Positions 26,654 through 37,257 of a stretch of 64,000 nucleotides of DNA are shown here, piece after piece. Position 1 is the stretch's first letter. Every line of letters begins with the position of its first letter. The notes under the pieces are model-generated. The model ran no database searches. It was not told where the DNA came from and worked only from the letters and a program-made list of their open reading frames with translations. Source of the DNA: an uncultured Cedecea sp. GTDB taxonomy: Bacteria > Pseudomonadota > Gammaproteobacteria > Enterobacterales > Enterobacteriaceae. Both the position numbers and the translations under genes were made by a program. The stretch is from assembly GCF_947498825.1 (NCBI RefSeq), contig NZ_CANMLV010000001.1, positions 496,001 to 560,000 of the forward strand, in the 5' to 3' direction.

Positions 26654-28780
26654 CTATGACTTCCGGGATTCGTGAGTGATTAACCAGCAATTATGGATCT
26701 GGCGATTACGTGCAAAGTCCTGCGACTGCGTTTTCTGGGTAATTTCTTGTGCAACTAACCCGAGTTCCGCAAGACCGGTTAAATTCATTTTAAAACCACG
26801 CTTATTATTGGAAAACATGATAGTGCCTCCAGAACGTAATAAGCGTTTCAGATCTTTCATTAAATCCAGGTGATCACGTTGTACATCAAAACTGTCTTCC
26901 ATACGTTTAGAGTTTGAAAACGTCGGTGGATCGATAAAAATCAGATCAAACTGTTCGTCGCTGTCGCGTAGCCAACTCAAACAGTCAGCCTGAATCAAAC
27001 GATGCGGACGCCCGGTTAAACCATTAAGGCGTAAATTACGCTCTGCCCATTCAAGATAAGTCCGTGACATATCCACTGTCGTGGTGGTACGTGCCCCACC
27101 CAAACCAGCATGAACCGTCGCAGTGCCGGTATAGGAGAATAAGTTAAGGAAGTCTTTCCCTTTACTCATTTCACCTAACATACGACGTGCAATACGGTGA
27201 TCCAGGAACAGACCGGTATCAAGATAATCCGTGAGATTGACCCATAAGCGCGCGTTATATTCGCTCACTTCCATAAAGTCACCTTTCTCACCCATTTTTT
27301 GATATTGATTTTTGCCCTTCTGACGTTCACGGGTTTTCAGCACTAATTTATTACCCGGCAGTTCCAGAACGCTCTGTGTGGCTGCAATAACATCAAACAG
27401 ACGCTGACGTGCTTTTTGTGGCTCTACGGTTTTTGGTGGAGCATACTCTTGTACTACAACCCAGTCACCATAACGATCGACAGCAACGTTGTATTCTGGC
27501 AGGTCGGCATCATAGATGCGATAGCAGCTGATCCCTTCCTGACGGGCCCATTTATCGAACTTTTTAGCATTCTTGCGCAGGCGGTTCGCATAATCATCAG
27601 CAATCTGACTGACTGGTCCCGAACTTCCTTCAGCATGAACGGCAAGGGTATAGTTTTTCTGTACGCAATCAAGCGGGCCATTTTTGGCTTTAAACTGACG
27701 ATCGGCTCGCAATTGCAGGCAGCTTAACAGTTCAGGCGAGGCACTGAATAAAGACAAGTGCCAGCCACCAAACTGCTCTTTAAATCGGCGACCGAGTAAG
27801 TTATGTAATGCAATCAGCGCTGGTTCACTTTCCAGGCGTTCTCCATAAGGAGGGTTACTGATTAACGTGCCAGCCGGTCCTTCCGGTAATGGATTTGTCA
27901 GTTTAGTGACATCTTTCATTTCAAACTGAATAAGATCCGCCAGACCCGCCCTGCGGGCGTTAGAACGCGCATGTTCAATCACTCGGCGGTCGTTATCAGA
28001 GCCAAAGAAGCGAGAAGTATACTGACGAGCACCTTCACGCGCCCGACGTTGTGCTTCTGTTTTCACCTCTTGCCATAATTCGGGATTGTGCTGTGCCCAG
28101 TTATAAAACCCCCAGCGCTGACGATTCAAACCAGGCGCGCGATCGGTTGCGATCATCGCCCCTTCAATCAGCAAGGTGCCAGAACCACACATAGGGTCAA
28201 GCAGCAGAGTACCTGGCTGCCAGCCCGAACGCATAACAATAGCGGCTGCCAGTGTCTCTTTAATCGGTGCCGCGCCAGTTTCGTCACGATAACCACGCTG
28301 ATGCAGTCCTTCACCACTTAAATCAAGAGCGATGCTGGCCGTTTCTTTATTCAGCCAGACGTTGATACGCAGATCGGGCGCTTCGCGGTTAACATCAGGG
28401 CGAGGCAAGTTTTTGCGGGTAAAAGAGTCCACAATGGCATCTTTGACTTTCAATGCCCCATACTGGCTATTGCGGATAGTGTCATTTAAGCCACTAAAAT
28501 GCACCGCAAAGGTGGCTTCCGGTCCGAATATAGCCGGCCAGTCGATAACCTGTACGCCGATGTAGAGATCAAGATCGCTATAGACTTTACACTCCGTCAA
28601 AGGTAACAGAATGCGTGACGCCAGACGGCTCCACATCAAACTTTGATAAAGAAGACGTGAATCTCCCTGGTAATGTACGCCGCCCTGCACAATTTTGCAG
28701 TTCAGCGCGCCGAAGCTTTCTAGTTCAGTTTTTAATAGCTCTTCAAGACCACGCGCCGTGCTGGCAAACAGAGAATTCAT
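26654..28780 (-). CDS. rlmL: Bifunctional 23S rRNA methyltransferase RlmL/RlmK
   Basis: The 708-residue fusion has an N-terminal THUMP domain, an RlmL domain with [16 protein letters not shown] and SNPPYGERL (m2G2445), and a C-terminal RlmK domain with [15 protein letters not shown] and [13 protein letters not shown] (m7G2069). The start at 28780 ([16 protein letters not shown]) matches E. coli; an upstream in-frame ATG at 28795 is less likely. It is first in the transcript rlmL-uup-pqiABC. Confidence 0.96.
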   Translation of the reverse strand: MNSLFASTARGLEELLKTELESFGALNCKIVQGGVHYQGDSRLLYQSLMWSRLASRILLPLTECKVYSDLDLYIGVQVIDWPAIFGPEATFAVHFSGLNDTIRNSQYGALKVKDAIVDSFTRKNLPRPDVNREAPDLRINVWLNKETASIALDLSGEGLHQRGYRDETGAAPIKETLAAAIVMRSGWQPGTLLLDPMCGSGTLLIEGAMIATDRAPGLNRQRWGFYNWAQHNPELWQEVKTEAQRRAREGARQYTSRFFGSDNDRRVIEHARSNARRAGLADLIQFEMKDVTKLTNPLPEGPAGTLISNPPYGERLESEPALIALHNLLGRRFKEQFGGWHLSLFSASPELLSCLQLRADRQFKAKNGPLDCVQKNYTLAVHAEGSSGPVSQIADDYANRLRKNAKKFDKWARQEGISCYRIYDADLPEYNVAVDRYGDWVVVQEYAPPKTVEPQKARQRLFDVIAATQSVLELPGNKLVLKTRERQKGKNQYQKMGEKGDFMEVSEYNARLWVNLTDYLDTGLFLDHRIARRMLGEMSKGKDFLNLFSYTGTATVHAGLGGARTTTTVDMSRTYLEWAERNLRLNGLTGRPHRLIQADCLSWLRDSDEQFDLIFIDPPTFSNSKRMEDSFDVQRDHLDLMKDLKRLLRSGGTIMFSNNKRGFKMNLTGLAELGLVAQEITQKTQSQDFARNRQIHNCWLITHESRKS

Positions 28781-28960
28781 ATCGTCACTTATCAAAAAAA
28801 AGAAAATTGTCCCGCATTATAGCTAATCCGCAACGCATGTCATAAAGTTGGCCGGGTTAATTTCTCTATAGCCTGATTAATTCAATATTCTGGTGTGTAA
28901 ACTTCACAAAATTCATCCCAGATCCCTGGTAATATGAAGGGTATATTGACAGAGGATTTT

Positions 28961-30073
28961 ATGATTAATTTATCTCAGCTTCATATCTACCCAGTAAAAT
29001 CGATGCGTGGCCTGGCGCTTTCCCATAGCCAAATCTCAGCCAGTGGGGCCGCTTTCGACCGTATTTTTATGATAACGGAACCTGATGGAACCTTTATTAC
29101 TGCGCGTCTTTATCCACAAATGGTGCTGTTTACCCCGGCACTGTTACATGACGGATTGTACCTGAGTGCGCCCGATGGCAGTTCCGCAACCATTCGCTTC
29201 GCCGATTTTATTTCAGCCCCGGCCCCGACAGAAGTCTGGGGAAATCACTTTACAGCACAAATCGCGCCTGCAGAGATCAATGACTGGTTGAGTGGTTTTT
29301 TCCCTCGCCCGGTTCAACTGCGCTGGGTGGGTGAAAATTTGACCCGTCGCGTGCAACAGCATGAAGAAGTCCCCCTCTCCTTTGCTGATGGCTTTCCCTA
29401 TTTGCTGACTAATGAAGCCTCATTACGAGACTTGCAACAGCGCTGTCCGGCCAGTGTCAGTATGAATCAGTTTCGCCCAAATCTGGTCGTCACTGGTGCT
29501 CCTGCCTGGGCTGAAGATAGCTGGCGTGTTATACGTATTGGTAGCGTCATGTTTGATGTCGTTAAACCTTGTAGCCGCTGCGTTTTTACAACCATTAGTC
29601 CGGAGCGCGGGCGTCGCCATCCAGGCGGCGAGCCCCTGGCTACGCTGCAAAGCTTCCGTACAGCACAAGGCACCAACGACGTTGATTTTGGCCAGAATCT
29701 GATTGCCCGCCAAAGTGGGGTTATCCGTGTCGGTGATGAGGTGGAAGTGCTGTCAACCAAACCCCCTCAATTGTATAAAGCCGGTGCTGTAGCCGAAAAC
29801 CTGCCTGAGCAGACTATCGCCAGTCAGCAGGTCACCATTAACTGGGCCGGGCAAATCTTTCAGGGGAATAATCAACAAATTCTGCTTGAGCAGCTGGAAC
29901 AACAAGGAATCAAGGTGCCTTATTCTTGCAGGGCGGGAATTTGTGGCAGCTGTCGAATTCGCGTACAGGAAGGTGAGGTCCATGCCCTTAAAAAAGGCGC
30001 GGTTTCAGGTGACGGGACAGCATTAAGCTGCAGTTGTGTGCCAGTGGGAGACCTGTTCGTCGCACCAAACTAA
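28961..30073 (+). CDS. ycbX: MOSC/2Fe-2S protein YcbX
   Basis: From the ATG at 28961, preceded by GAGG, the product has 370 residues. It has an N-terminal MOSC beta-barrel domain (IYPVKSMRG), a MOSC domain with the molybdenum-cofactor cysteine in [10 protein letters not shown], and a C-terminal plant-type [2Fe-2S] ferredoxin domain with CRAGICGSC and a final CSC. E. coli YcbX detoxifies N-hydroxylated base analogues such as 6-hydroxylaminopurine. It is divergent from rlmL, and its stop shares 4 bp with zapC. Confidence 0.95.
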   Translation: MINLSQLHIYPVKSMRGLALSHSQISASGAAFDRIFMITEPDGTFITARLYPQMVLFTPALLHDGLYLSAPDGSSATIRFADFISAPAPTEVWGNHFTAQIAPAEINDWLSGFFPRPVQLRWVGENLTRRVQQHEEVPLSFADGFPYLLTNEASLRDLQQRCPASVSMNQFRPNLVVTGAPAWAEDSWRVIRIGSVMFDVVKPCSRCVFTTISPERGRRHPGGEPLATLQSFRTAQGTNDVDFGQNLIARQSGVIRVGDEVEVLSTKPPQLYKAGAVAENLPEQTIASQQVTINWAGQIFQGNNQQILLEQLEQQGIKVPYSCRAGICGSCRIRVQEGEVHALKKGAVSGDGTALSCSCVPVGDLFVAPN

Positions 30074-30612
30074 ACGGCGTATTCTAATCCCATATACTGA
30101 GCGTCAGACTGTGGTTTCAGTCTGTCGTTCATCACTTTAATCGCATCTCCCAGTTGCATCATACGTCCGGCCAGCGTCAGCTCACTCTGGGCAAGTAAGC
30201 AAAGTGCTGCATTATCTCCCGTTTCAATCACCAGCAGATTAACTTGCTGCCAGTTGTCGTTCAGCCAGGCATGAGCTGCCGCTCCGACTTCGGGTTGCCA
30301 GTCATTATTGTGGGAGACAAAATGCCAGCTTTTAGGCATCTGCGGTTTCAGGAAACGAATAGCCACCAGGGCATTTAAAACCAGCTCAGCGCGTTGTTCA
30401 TCTGTTAATACCAGGCTACGGCAGGTTTCTTCAAAAGAAAAATATAACGCCGCATCATCAACACAAAAACCTGTTTTTTCAAAAGCATCAGGAGTTAACA
30501 TTTTGCGAGGAAAACGTGAACGGAAAATCATTCCATTAGCCAGGTCAAGCATCATTCGATCATGCTCTTCATCAAAATACCATAGCCAGTCGTCATCTGG
30601 TTTTATTCGCAT
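30070..30612 (-). CDS. zapC: Cell division protein ZapC
   Basis: The 180-residue protein has the E. coli length and the conserved opening [20 protein letters not shown]. ZapC binds FtsZ directly and promotes lateral bundling of filaments at the Z ring. No membrane segment is present. It is read from the minus strand downstream of pyrD, as in E. coli where pyrD and zapC are adjacent and co-directional. Confidence 0.95.
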   Translation of the reverse strand: MRIKPDDDWLWYFDEEHDRMMLDLANGMIFRSRFPRKMLTPDAFEKTGFCVDDAALYFSFEETCRSLVLTDEQRAELVLNALVAIRFLKPQMPKSWHFVSHNNDWQPEVGAAAHAWLNDNWQQVNLLVIETGDNAALCLLAQSELTLAGRMMQLGDAIKVMNDRLKPQSDAQYMGLEYAV

Positions 30613-30719
30613 TGTGCTTTCCTTGTATTAAGTCCATTCCTATTGTTACCTGAATACTCATCCTTAATAAAAAATTTCAAATATGTATAAATAAGCATCA
30701 AATGAAGAATATAAATCAA

Positions 30720-30743
30720 CCAGGACTGAAAATAAAGTCCTGG
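30720..30743 (-). terminator. Possible pyrD terminator
   Basis: CCAGGACT pairs with AGTCCTGG around an 8-nt loop; the minus-strand continuation TTGATTTATATT is AT-rich but not a pure T-run. It lies 22 bp after the pyrD stop. Confidence 0.6.
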
Positions 30744-30764
30744 TGTCCTGGAAGTGGCAATTAT

Positions 30765-31775
30765 TTACAGGTGCGTGACGATTTCTTTAATCAGCGACGG
30801 TCCTTTATAAATAAATCCTGAGTATATTTGTACCAGCGAAGCCCCTGCTGCCATTTTTTCACGCGCAGAAATAACAGAATCAATCCCACCCACGCCAATA
30901 ATGGGTAAGCGATTATTTATTTCCAGAGATAAACGACGAATAATCTCGGTGCTTTTTAGCTGTACCGGACGCCCACTAAGGCCACCCACTTCATCACTAT
31001 ATTTCATCCCCTGAACTAAACTTCTGTCCAGTGTGGTATTGGTGGCAATCACACCATCAATATTATGTCTGACTAAGCTATCAGCAACCTGAATCAATTC
31101 ATCTTCAGAAAGGTCTGGGGCAATTTTCACAGCGATCGGAACATATTTATGGTGATACTCATGCAACTGCTGCTGTTTGTTTTTAATACTGCTTAACAGT
31201 GAATCCAGCGCATCACCATATTGCAACGTACGGAGTCCTGGAGTATTCGGTGAGGATATATTGATCGCGATATAACCGGCATAAGGATAAATTTTATCCA
31301 TACAAGCCAGATAATCATCTTCCCCCTGCTCCACCGGCGTATCTTTATTTTTACCGATATTGATCCCCAGAATTCCATCAAAATGTGCTTTCTTGACGTT
31401 TTCTACCAGATTATCAACACCATGGTTATTAAAACCCATACGGTTGATCAGACCTTCAGCCTCAGGCAGCCGGAAAATCCGTGGTTTATCATTTCCCTGT
31501 TGTGGACGTGGCGTTACGGTGCCAATTTCAATAAAACCAAATCCCAGAGCACCCAGAACATCGATGCACTCACCGTTTTTGTCCAACCCTGCGGCTAAGC
31601 CGAGAGGGTTTTTAAAGGTCAACCCCATGCAGGTTACAGGCTTTGCTGGAAGATTCTGACGAATAATTCTTTCAAGAGGCGTACCACTGATACGACGAAG
31701 TTGTTGAAAAGTCAGATTATGAGCGCGCTCAGCATCGAGCTGAAACAGAGCTTTGCGAACGAAGGGGTAGAACAT
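30765..31775 (-). CDS. pyrD: Dihydroorotate dehydrogenase (quinone)
   Basis: The 336-residue class 2 enzyme has the N-terminal membrane-associating helices (residues ~1-35), the FMN barrel with [11 protein letters not shown] and [12 protein letters not shown], and the catalytic Ser in [11 protein letters not shown]. It oxidises dihydroorotate to orotate with ubiquinone at the inner face of the membrane, the fourth step of pyrimidine synthesis. GGAGAAG precedes the ATG, within reach of a leader hairpin. Confidence 0.97.
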   Translation of the reverse strand: MFYPFVRKALFQLDAERAHNLTFQQLRRISGTPLERIIRQNLPAKPVTCMGLTFKNPLGLAAGLDKNGECIDVLGALGFGFIEIGTVTPRPQQGNDKPRIFRLPEAEGLINRMGFNNHGVDNLVENVKKAHFDGILGINIGKNKDTPVEQGEDDYLACMDKIYPYAGYIAINISSPNTPGLRTLQYGDALDSLLSSIKNKQQQLHEYHHKYVPIAVKIAPDLSEDELIQVADSLVRHNIDGVIATNTTLDRSLVQGMKYSDEVGGLSGRPVQLKSTEIIRRLSLEINNRLPIIGVGGIDSVISAREKMAAGASLVQIYSGFIYKGPSLIKEIVTHL

Positions 31776-31790
31776 AACTTCTCCTGGATT

Positions 31791-31849
31791 CCCGGTGTGC
31801 AGACCGGGGCAGTATTATTCACTATCTCCTGCCTGATTGGAATTGACAA
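31791..31849 (-). promoter_or_regulatory. pyrD promoter and leader hairpin
   Basis: On the minus strand TTGTCA (31844-31849) and GATAGT (31821-31826) are 17 bp apart. The transcript start would fall just before a short hairpin, CCCGGT/ACCGGG (31791-31808), next to the ribosome-binding site. E. coli pyrD is controlled by pyrimidine-dependent start-site switching that forms or avoids such a hairpin; the same control is inferred. Confidence 0.55.
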
Positions 31850-31853
31850 TACA

Positions 31854-31945
31854 CAAAAAAGCCTTAATCACTCGCTATAAGGGCCTTCCGGCGACATCCT
31901 GTTCCCCTGTATCTGGCAGTATCAGGTTAAGAGAATGTGACGATT
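31854..31945 (-). ncRNA. Candidate structured RNA ending upstream of pyrD
   Basis: Reading the minus strand there is a CCTG/CAGG-closed element (CCTGATACTGCCAG then ATACAGGGGAACAGG), a tight GCC-GGAA-GGC hairpin with a GNRA loop, and a short hairpin (CCTTA/TAAGG) followed by CTTTTTTT. No open frame of note is present. The stacked small hairpins and T-run suggest a short transcript, or the leftover of an attenuator, ending before the pyrD promoter. No family could be assigned. Confidence 0.3.
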
Positions 31946-32183
31946 ATCAGGTAAATACCTGTGATATGCACATTTTCGGGTTTTAAATGCAGGAAAAGTC
32001 ATTTAGATAAAAGCGCACGCTCTGACAGAATCCAGTTATCAAGCGTTCTGTAGCCCCAATCATTTATATCGTTTCATGGGTGCAAACCATAAGTCACCGC
32101 AGAATCGGTTAGTAAAACGACAGACAGGCCCAGACAAACAATAACCAGTACCTTTGCGAATATATCAGTGATGAGGAGACGTT
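31946..32183. other. Region upstream of ssuE
   Basis: About 240 bp with no gene recognised. It should contain the ssuE promoter. I could not pick out a Cbl or CysB site with confidence. A usable ribosome-binding site, GAGGAG, lies just before the ssuE ATG. Confidence 0.35.
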
Positions 32184-32777
32184 ATGCGAGTAATAACCCT
32201 GGCCGGAAGCCCCCGTTTTCCGTCGCGTTCCAGTGCGCTGTTGGAATATGCCCGTAAGCAACTACGCAAGCTGGATATTGAGGTTTATCATTGGCATCTA
32301 CAAAATTTTGCCCCTGAAGATCTTCTTTATGCGCGTTTTGACAGCCCGGCACTACAAACGCTGACTGAGCAGCTTGCCACAGCAGATGGTGTTATCATCG
32401 CAACCCCAGTCTATAAAGCGTCTTTTTCGGGGGGGCTGAAAACATTGCTTGATCTACTTCCTGAGCGTGCGCTGGATAATAAGGTCGTCCTCCCCCTCGC
32501 CACCGGTGGAAGTATTGCTCATATGCTAGCGGTCGACTACGCCCTGAAACCCGTATTGAATGCGCTGAAAGCGCAGGAAATTTTACATGGAGTCTTCGCC
32601 GATGACGGTCAGGTGACTGACTATCAGCACAAACCACAATTTACGCCTGATCTTAAACAACGTCTGGATGGTTCATTGCATCTTTTCTTACAGGCAATAC
32701 AACGAAGAAAAATCAACGTTACCGGATTATTAAATCGCCAAGTCGCAGCCAATGCAGCTATTCAAATCGCATCATAG
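32184..32777 (+). CDS. ssuE: NADPH-dependent FMN reductase SsuE
   Basis: The 197-residue flavodoxin-like protein opens with MRVITLAGSPRFPSRSSALL and keeps the E. coli segments LQNFAPEDLLYARFDSPAL, TPVYKASFSGGLKTLL and LPLATGGS. SsuE supplies reduced FMN to the alkanesulfonate monooxygenase SsuD. In E. coli it heads ssuEADCB next to pepN. Here a terminator follows directly and pepN comes next, so the monooxygenase and transporter genes are absent from this locus. The protein itself looks intact, so another FMNH2-using partner may exist elsewhere. Confidence 0.93.
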   Translation: MRVITLAGSPRFPSRSSALLEYARKQLRKLDIEVYHWHLQNFAPEDLLYARFDSPALQTLTEQLATADGVIIATPVYKASFSGGLKTLLDLLPERALDNKVVLPLATGGSIAHMLAVDYALKPVLNALKAQEILHGVFADDGQVTDYQHKPQFTPDLKQRLDGSLHLFLQAIQRRKINVTGLLNRQVAANAAIQIAS

Positions 32778-32814
32778 AACAGACTTTTGTATCTCCGTGA
32801 CTGTTCATGAGTTT

Positions 32815-32849
32815 CAGCCCTCACTGAGAAATCAGTGAGGGCTGTTTTT
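32815..32849 (+). terminator. ssuE terminator
   Basis: CAGCCCTCACTGA pairs perfectly with TCAGTGAGGGCTG around a 4-nt loop and is followed by TTTTTA. It also closes convergent pepN. Confidence 0.93.
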
Positions 32850-32850
32850 A

Positions 32851-35463
32851 TCAGGCTAATGCTTTCGCTATCTTCTCAAACAGATCGCCCGATAAATTAT
32901 CCAGTCCTTGCAGTTGCTCCAAGGCTGTACGCATCATCTGCTGACGTTCAGCATCATAGCGTTTCAGACGAATCAACGGCTCAATCAGACGTGAAGCAAC
33001 TTGCGGATTACGACTATTCAGTTCAGTCAGCATTTCCACCATAAATTGATAACCACTGCCATCTTTAGCGTGGAACGCCGCAGGATTATTAAGAGCAAAG
33101 GCACCAATTAATGCGCGTGTGCGGTTTGGATTACTGAGACTGAATGAACGGTGGTTTAACAGCTTGCGGATATTTTCCAGGGTATCATTCGCCGGACTCG
33201 TCGCTTGCAACATAAACCACTTATCCATAACCAGGCCATCCTGATGCCATTTTTCATCGTAATGCGCCAACAGCTCATCACGGCAAGGCAACTCAGCTGC
33301 AACTGCCGCAGAAAGCGCAGCAATAGCATCGGTCATGTTATCTGCCTCCCTGTACTGGCGGCTAACCAGATTCAGGGCCAGTGCAGACTCACCAAAGGCT
33401 AAATAGCGCAGGCAAGTGTTGCGCAGAGCACGCTGACCAATATCACTGTGATTGACCTGATACGATTCAAGTTTGTTCGCGTTATATACCGCCAGCAACT
33501 CGTCCGCCAGTTCTGTTGCCAGAGTACGGGTTAATGCCCCATGCACCTTCGCGATAGCCTGAGGGTTGATAACCGGGAACAGCTCAGCAATTTCATTTTG
33601 TGATGGTAAGGTCAGGATCTCACTCGCCAGTGCCGGAGAAATATGTTCATCGAGTAAAATTGCCCGGAAAGCGTCAACCACATGCAGAGGCAAAGAAAGA
33701 GGTTGTTCCTGTTCACAACGGTTGACATTAATTTTGATATAAAGCGTCAGCAAGCTCTGTGCGGCATCCCAGCGAGAGAAATCATTACGTGCATGTCGCA
33801 TCAGGAAAACTAACTGTTCATCACTCCATTTATAGTCCAATTTTACCGGGGCTGAAAATTCACGCAGTAGGGATGGTACAGGCTGGAAGTAGACATTATC
33901 AAAAACAAATGTCTGTTCTGCCTGAGTCACATTAAGAACATGGTGGACGGGGTGACCGTCTTTCTGCAAAGGAATAACCTGTCCTTCGTTATCATAGAGT
34001 TCAATATCGAATGGAATATGCAGAGGAACTTTTTCCTGCTGCTCTGCCGTTGGCGGAGTCATTTGGCTAATGGTCAGGCTATACTGTTCAGTCTGTGGGT
34101 CATAATCATCACGTACAGTAACAATCGGTGTGCCAGCCTGACTGTACCAGCGACGGAAATATGACAAATCAATATTCGAGGCATCTTCCATCGCCTGAAC
34201 AAAATCATCACAGGTTGCAGCACTACCATCATGACGCTCAAAGTATAGCTGCATACCTTTCTGGAAGTTTTTCTCCCCAAGCAATGTATGAAGCATACGA
34301 ATGACTTCTGAGCCCTTCTCATAAACAGTCAGGGTGTAAAAGTTATTCATCTCGATAACTTTATCCGGACGGATTGGATGGGCCATCGGGCTGGCATCTT
34401 CAGCAAACTGCATAGCACGCATGGTGCGAACATTCTGAATACGGTTCACTGCTCGCGAACCCAGATCAGAACTAAATTCCTGATCGCGGAATACCGTCAG
34501 CCCTTCTTTCAGGCTTAGCTGAAACCAGTCACGGCAAGTAACGCGGTTTCCGGTCCAGTTATGGAAATACTCATGACCGATAACACGCTCAATATCGAGA
34601 TAGTCTTTATCTGTTGCGGTTTCCGCACGGGCGAGAACAAATTTGGAGTTAAAGACATTCAGTCCTTTATTTTCCATCGCGCCCATATTGAAGAAATCAA
34701 CGGCGACAATCATGTAGATATCGAGATCATACTCCAGTCCAAAACGCTTTTCGTCCCATTCCATCGATGCTTTCAGGGAGGTCATCGCCCAGTCCGCACG
34801 ACACAGATTACCACGATCAACAAACAACTCTAATGCAACATCACGGCCAGAACGGGTTTTAAAGCTGTCACGCAGGACATCAAAATCACCGGCAACCAGC
34901 GCAAATAAATAGCATGGTTTTGGGAAGGGATCCTGCCACTGAACCCAGTGACGCCCACCTTCAAGTTCTCCCTCGGCGATACGGTTACCGTTAGACAGCA
35001 GGTAAGGGTATTTCTGCTTATCTGCAATAATTTTGGTGGTAAAGCGCGCCAGTACATCCGGGCGATCAAGGTACCAGGTAATATGACGGAAGCCTTCAGC
35101 CTCACATTGAGTACAGAGAGCCTCGCCTGATTGGTATAACCCTTCCAGAGCGGTATTGGCTGCCGGACTAATTTCATTAACAATCGTCAATTCAAAAATA
35201 TCAGGCAGTGATTCAAGAATTAATACGCTCTGCTCCAGCTGATAATTCGTCCAGTCCTGACCGTCAACTTTAATGGACACCAGCGTTAAATCTTCACCAT
35301 TAAGCCGAAGAGAAGCATTCGCCTCGCCCTGGCGTACCACACGACTTATCGCCGTGACTTGAGTACAGGTGGCATCAAGAGAAAAGGTTAAATCAATATC
35401 AGTGATAGTAAAGTCGGGCGCACGATAATCGTGACGGTATTTAGCTTGAGGCTGTTGTGTCAT
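32851..35463 (-). CDS. pepN: Aminopeptidase N
   Basis: The 870-residue M1 metallopeptidase matches E. coli PepN in length. The zinc site HEYFH lies at His297-Glu298-His301, with the third ligand Glu320 in LKEGLTVFRDQE, and the substrate motif GAMENKG precedes it. It removes N-terminal residues from peptides in the cytosol and is the main aminopeptidase of the cell. It is monocistronic, convergent with ssuE and divergent from pncB. Confidence 0.97.
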   Translation of the reverse strand: MTQQPQAKYRHDYRAPDFTITDIDLTFSLDATCTQVTAISRVVRQGEANASLRLNGEDLTLVSIKVDGQDWTNYQLEQSVLILESLPDIFELTIVNEISPAANTALEGLYQSGEALCTQCEAEGFRHITWYLDRPDVLARFTTKIIADKQKYPYLLSNGNRIAEGELEGGRHWVQWQDPFPKPCYLFALVAGDFDVLRDSFKTRSGRDVALELFVDRGNLCRADWAMTSLKASMEWDEKRFGLEYDLDIYMIVAVDFFNMGAMENKGLNVFNSKFVLARAETATDKDYLDIERVIGHEYFHNWTGNRVTCRDWFQLSLKEGLTVFRDQEFSSDLGSRAVNRIQNVRTMRAMQFAEDASPMAHPIRPDKVIEMNNFYTLTVYEKGSEVIRMLHTLLGEKNFQKGMQLYFERHDGSAATCDDFVQAMEDASNIDLSYFRRWYSQAGTPIVTVRDDYDPQTEQYSLTISQMTPPTAEQQEKVPLHIPFDIELYDNEGQVIPLQKDGHPVHHVLNVTQAEQTFVFDNVYFQPVPSLLREFSAPVKLDYKWSDEQLVFLMRHARNDFSRWDAAQSLLTLYIKINVNRCEQEQPLSLPLHVVDAFRAILLDEHISPALASEILTLPSQNEIAELFPVINPQAIAKVHGALTRTLATELADELLAVYNANKLESYQVNHSDIGQRALRNTCLRYLAFGESALALNLVSRQYREADNMTDAIAALSAAVAAELPCRDELLAHYDEKWHQDGLVMDKWFMLQATSPANDTLENIRKLLNHRSFSLSNPNRTRALIGAFALNNPAAFHAKDGSGYQFMVEMLTELNSRNPQVASRLIEPLIRLKRYDAERQQMMRTALEQLQGLDNLSGDLFEKIAKALA

Positions 35464-35895
35464 AAAAAACCTTCTTATTCAGCCGTAGATAAACGGCATT
35501 CTGTCTGTTTCTGTTGCAGTAATGTTACCACGCAGAATCTTTATCCAGCGAACGAAGAATGCTAAGTTGTTTCCACGTTCTTAAAGCGGTTGCTGATATC
35601 GATACATCTTCGTCTGGTAACCCATAATCTTGTGCTGATAAACAATATTTCAAACTACAGATGGAGTTTGTTGCATCAGGGTCTTTCTGAAAATTACGTT
35701 ATTTTCTATATGTAACAGTATAATAAATATAAAAAATTTGACCAAATCCAGTCTGTGGCACAAATTGCCATCGATCCTGCATGTCCACTGTGTTGTGATC
35801 TTACTTCAATAAACAGATAATCAAGGTATACTCCTGCCTCATTATTTGCTTGTTCTTGATGGAAACGCTCCTGTGAGAGGATGCTGAAACGCGCC
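35464..35895. other. pepN-pncB intergenic region
   Basis: About 430 bp separate the divergent pepN and pncB genes. It must hold both promoters. It is AT-rich around 35705-35745. I see no gene, no strong hairpin and no clean NadR box. Confidence 0.35.
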
Positions 35896-37098
35896 ATGAC
35901 TCGACACGCTTCCCCAATATTACAATCGCTGCTGGATACCGATGCTTATAAGCTTCATATGCAGCAAGCTGTTTTTCACCTCTATGGCGAGGTTGTCGTT
36001 ACAGCGGAATTCCGCTGTCGCGGCGACGACCTGTTAGGGATTTATGCCGATGCTGTTCGTGAGCAAATCGGTTTTATGCAACATCTGGCACTAAGTCCGG
36101 AAGAATTTAGCTGGCTTAAAGGTTTGCCCTTCTTTAAAGCTGATTACCTTGACTGGCTTAACCAGTTTCGTTTCGATCCTACTCAGGTTGAGGTGACGAA
36201 TAATCAAGGCCATTTAGATATTCGGTTAACCGGCCCTTGGCGTGAAGTGATTTTATGGGAAGTGCCTTTGCTCGCCATGATAAGCGAAGTTGCCCACCGT
36301 CGTCGTTCACCCGATATCAATATACAATTAGCGCTCGATCATTTGGAAAATAAGCTTAATAACTTTAATCGCTTAACCCAAGATACTGATTTAAGTGCTT
36401 TCCGGTTAATGGATTTCGGTACTCGTCGCCGTTTCTCACGCGGGGTACAGCAAGCGATTGTCACCCGTTTGCAGGATGAATCTTGGTTTGTCGGCACCAG
36501 TAACTATTCCCTGGCCCGTAGCCTGAATCTGACGCCAATGGGCACCCAGGCACATGAATGGTTTCAGGCACACCAGCAAATCAGTCCGACACTGGCTAAC
36601 AGCCAACGGGCTGCGCTGCAAGCCTGGCTGGATGAATATCCCGACAGATTAGGTATTGCTTTAACAGATTGCATCACTATGGATGCTTTCTTGCGTGATT
36701 TCGATCATAACTTTGCCACACGTTATCAAGGCTTGCGCCATGATTCAGGGGATCCCTTCGCCTGGGGTGAAAAAGCGATAGCTCACTACCGTTCGCTGGG
36801 GATCGACCCAATGAGTAAAGTCCTGGTGTTTTCGGATAATCTTGATTTGGCAAAATCGATAGAGTTGTACCGTCATTTTTCAGAACGTGTGCAGCTCAGT
36901 TTTGGTATTGGCACTCGCCTGACCTGTGATATTCCTGGCGTTAAACCACTCAACATCGTTATTAAGCTTGTTGAGTGCAACGGTAAACCTGTTGCGAAAC
37001 TGTCCGACAGTCCGGGTAAAACGATTTGCCTGGATAAAGCCTTTGTCCGTGCACTGCGTGAAGCCTTCAGCCTGACTGAAGTCAAAAAAGCCAGCTGA
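35896..37098 (+). CDS. pncB: Nicotinate phosphoribosyltransferase
   Basis: The 400-residue product from the ATG at 35896 aligns with E. coli PncB over its full length ([61 protein letters not shown]). The His in LRHDSGDP is the residue phosphorylated by ATP during catalysis. The enzyme makes nicotinate mononucleotide from nicotinate and PRPP in NAD salvage. An ATG at 35881 would add five residues, but GAGAGG directly touches it, so spacing is poor; the start remains somewhat uncertain. Confidence 0.96.
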   Translation: MTRHASPILQSLLDTDAYKLHMQQAVFHLYGEVVVTAEFRCRGDDLLGIYADAVREQIGFMQHLALSPEEFSWLKGLPFFKADYLDWLNQFRFDPTQVEVTNNQGHLDIRLTGPWREVILWEVPLLAMISEVAHRRRSPDINIQLALDHLENKLNNFNRLTQDTDLSAFRLMDFGTRRRFSRGVQQAIVTRLQDESWFVGTSNYSLARSLNLTPMGTQAHEWFQAHQQISPTLANSQRAALQAWLDEYPDRLGIALTDCITMDAFLRDFDHNFATRYQGLRHDSGDPFAWGEKAIAHYRSLGIDPMSKVLVFSDNLDLAKSIELYRHFSERVQLSFGIGTRLTCDIPGVKPLNIVIKLVECNGKPVAKLSDSPGKTICLDKAFVRALREAFSLTEVKKAS

Positions 37099-37104
37099 TT
37101 AATA

Positions 37105-37138
37105 GCAGACAATGAGATATCCCACCCTCATTGTCTGC
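37105..37138. terminator. Inverted repeat after pncB
   Basis: GCAGACAATGAG pairs perfectly with CTCATTGTCTGC around a 10-nt loop, 6 bp after the pncB stop. No T-run follows directly. A related motif, GCAGACAGTGAA with TTGTCTGC, recurs at about 37158-37184, so the two hairpins may be alternatives in one structured region before asnS. Confidence 0.55.
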
Positions 37139-37257
37139 CTTAACATGATTTCTTCATCGCAGACAGTGAATTCTTCTTGTCTGCTGACACACGACAAGTA
37201 ATATAGATAGCCCCTTTCGGGCTAATTTTTTATTGACCATTAAATAGAGAGAAAACT

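Noticed and set aside
31880-31945. Resemblance of the minus strand (ACCTGATACTGCCAG, AGGGGAA) to a TPP riboswitch
   Set aside because: The conserved CUGAGA element and the proper P4/P5 arm are missing, and the downstream gene, pyrD, has no thiamine link.
35700-35895. A NadR operator before pncB
   Set aside because: TGTT and TAAACA half-sites can be found near 35790-35820, but their spacing does not fit the known box.
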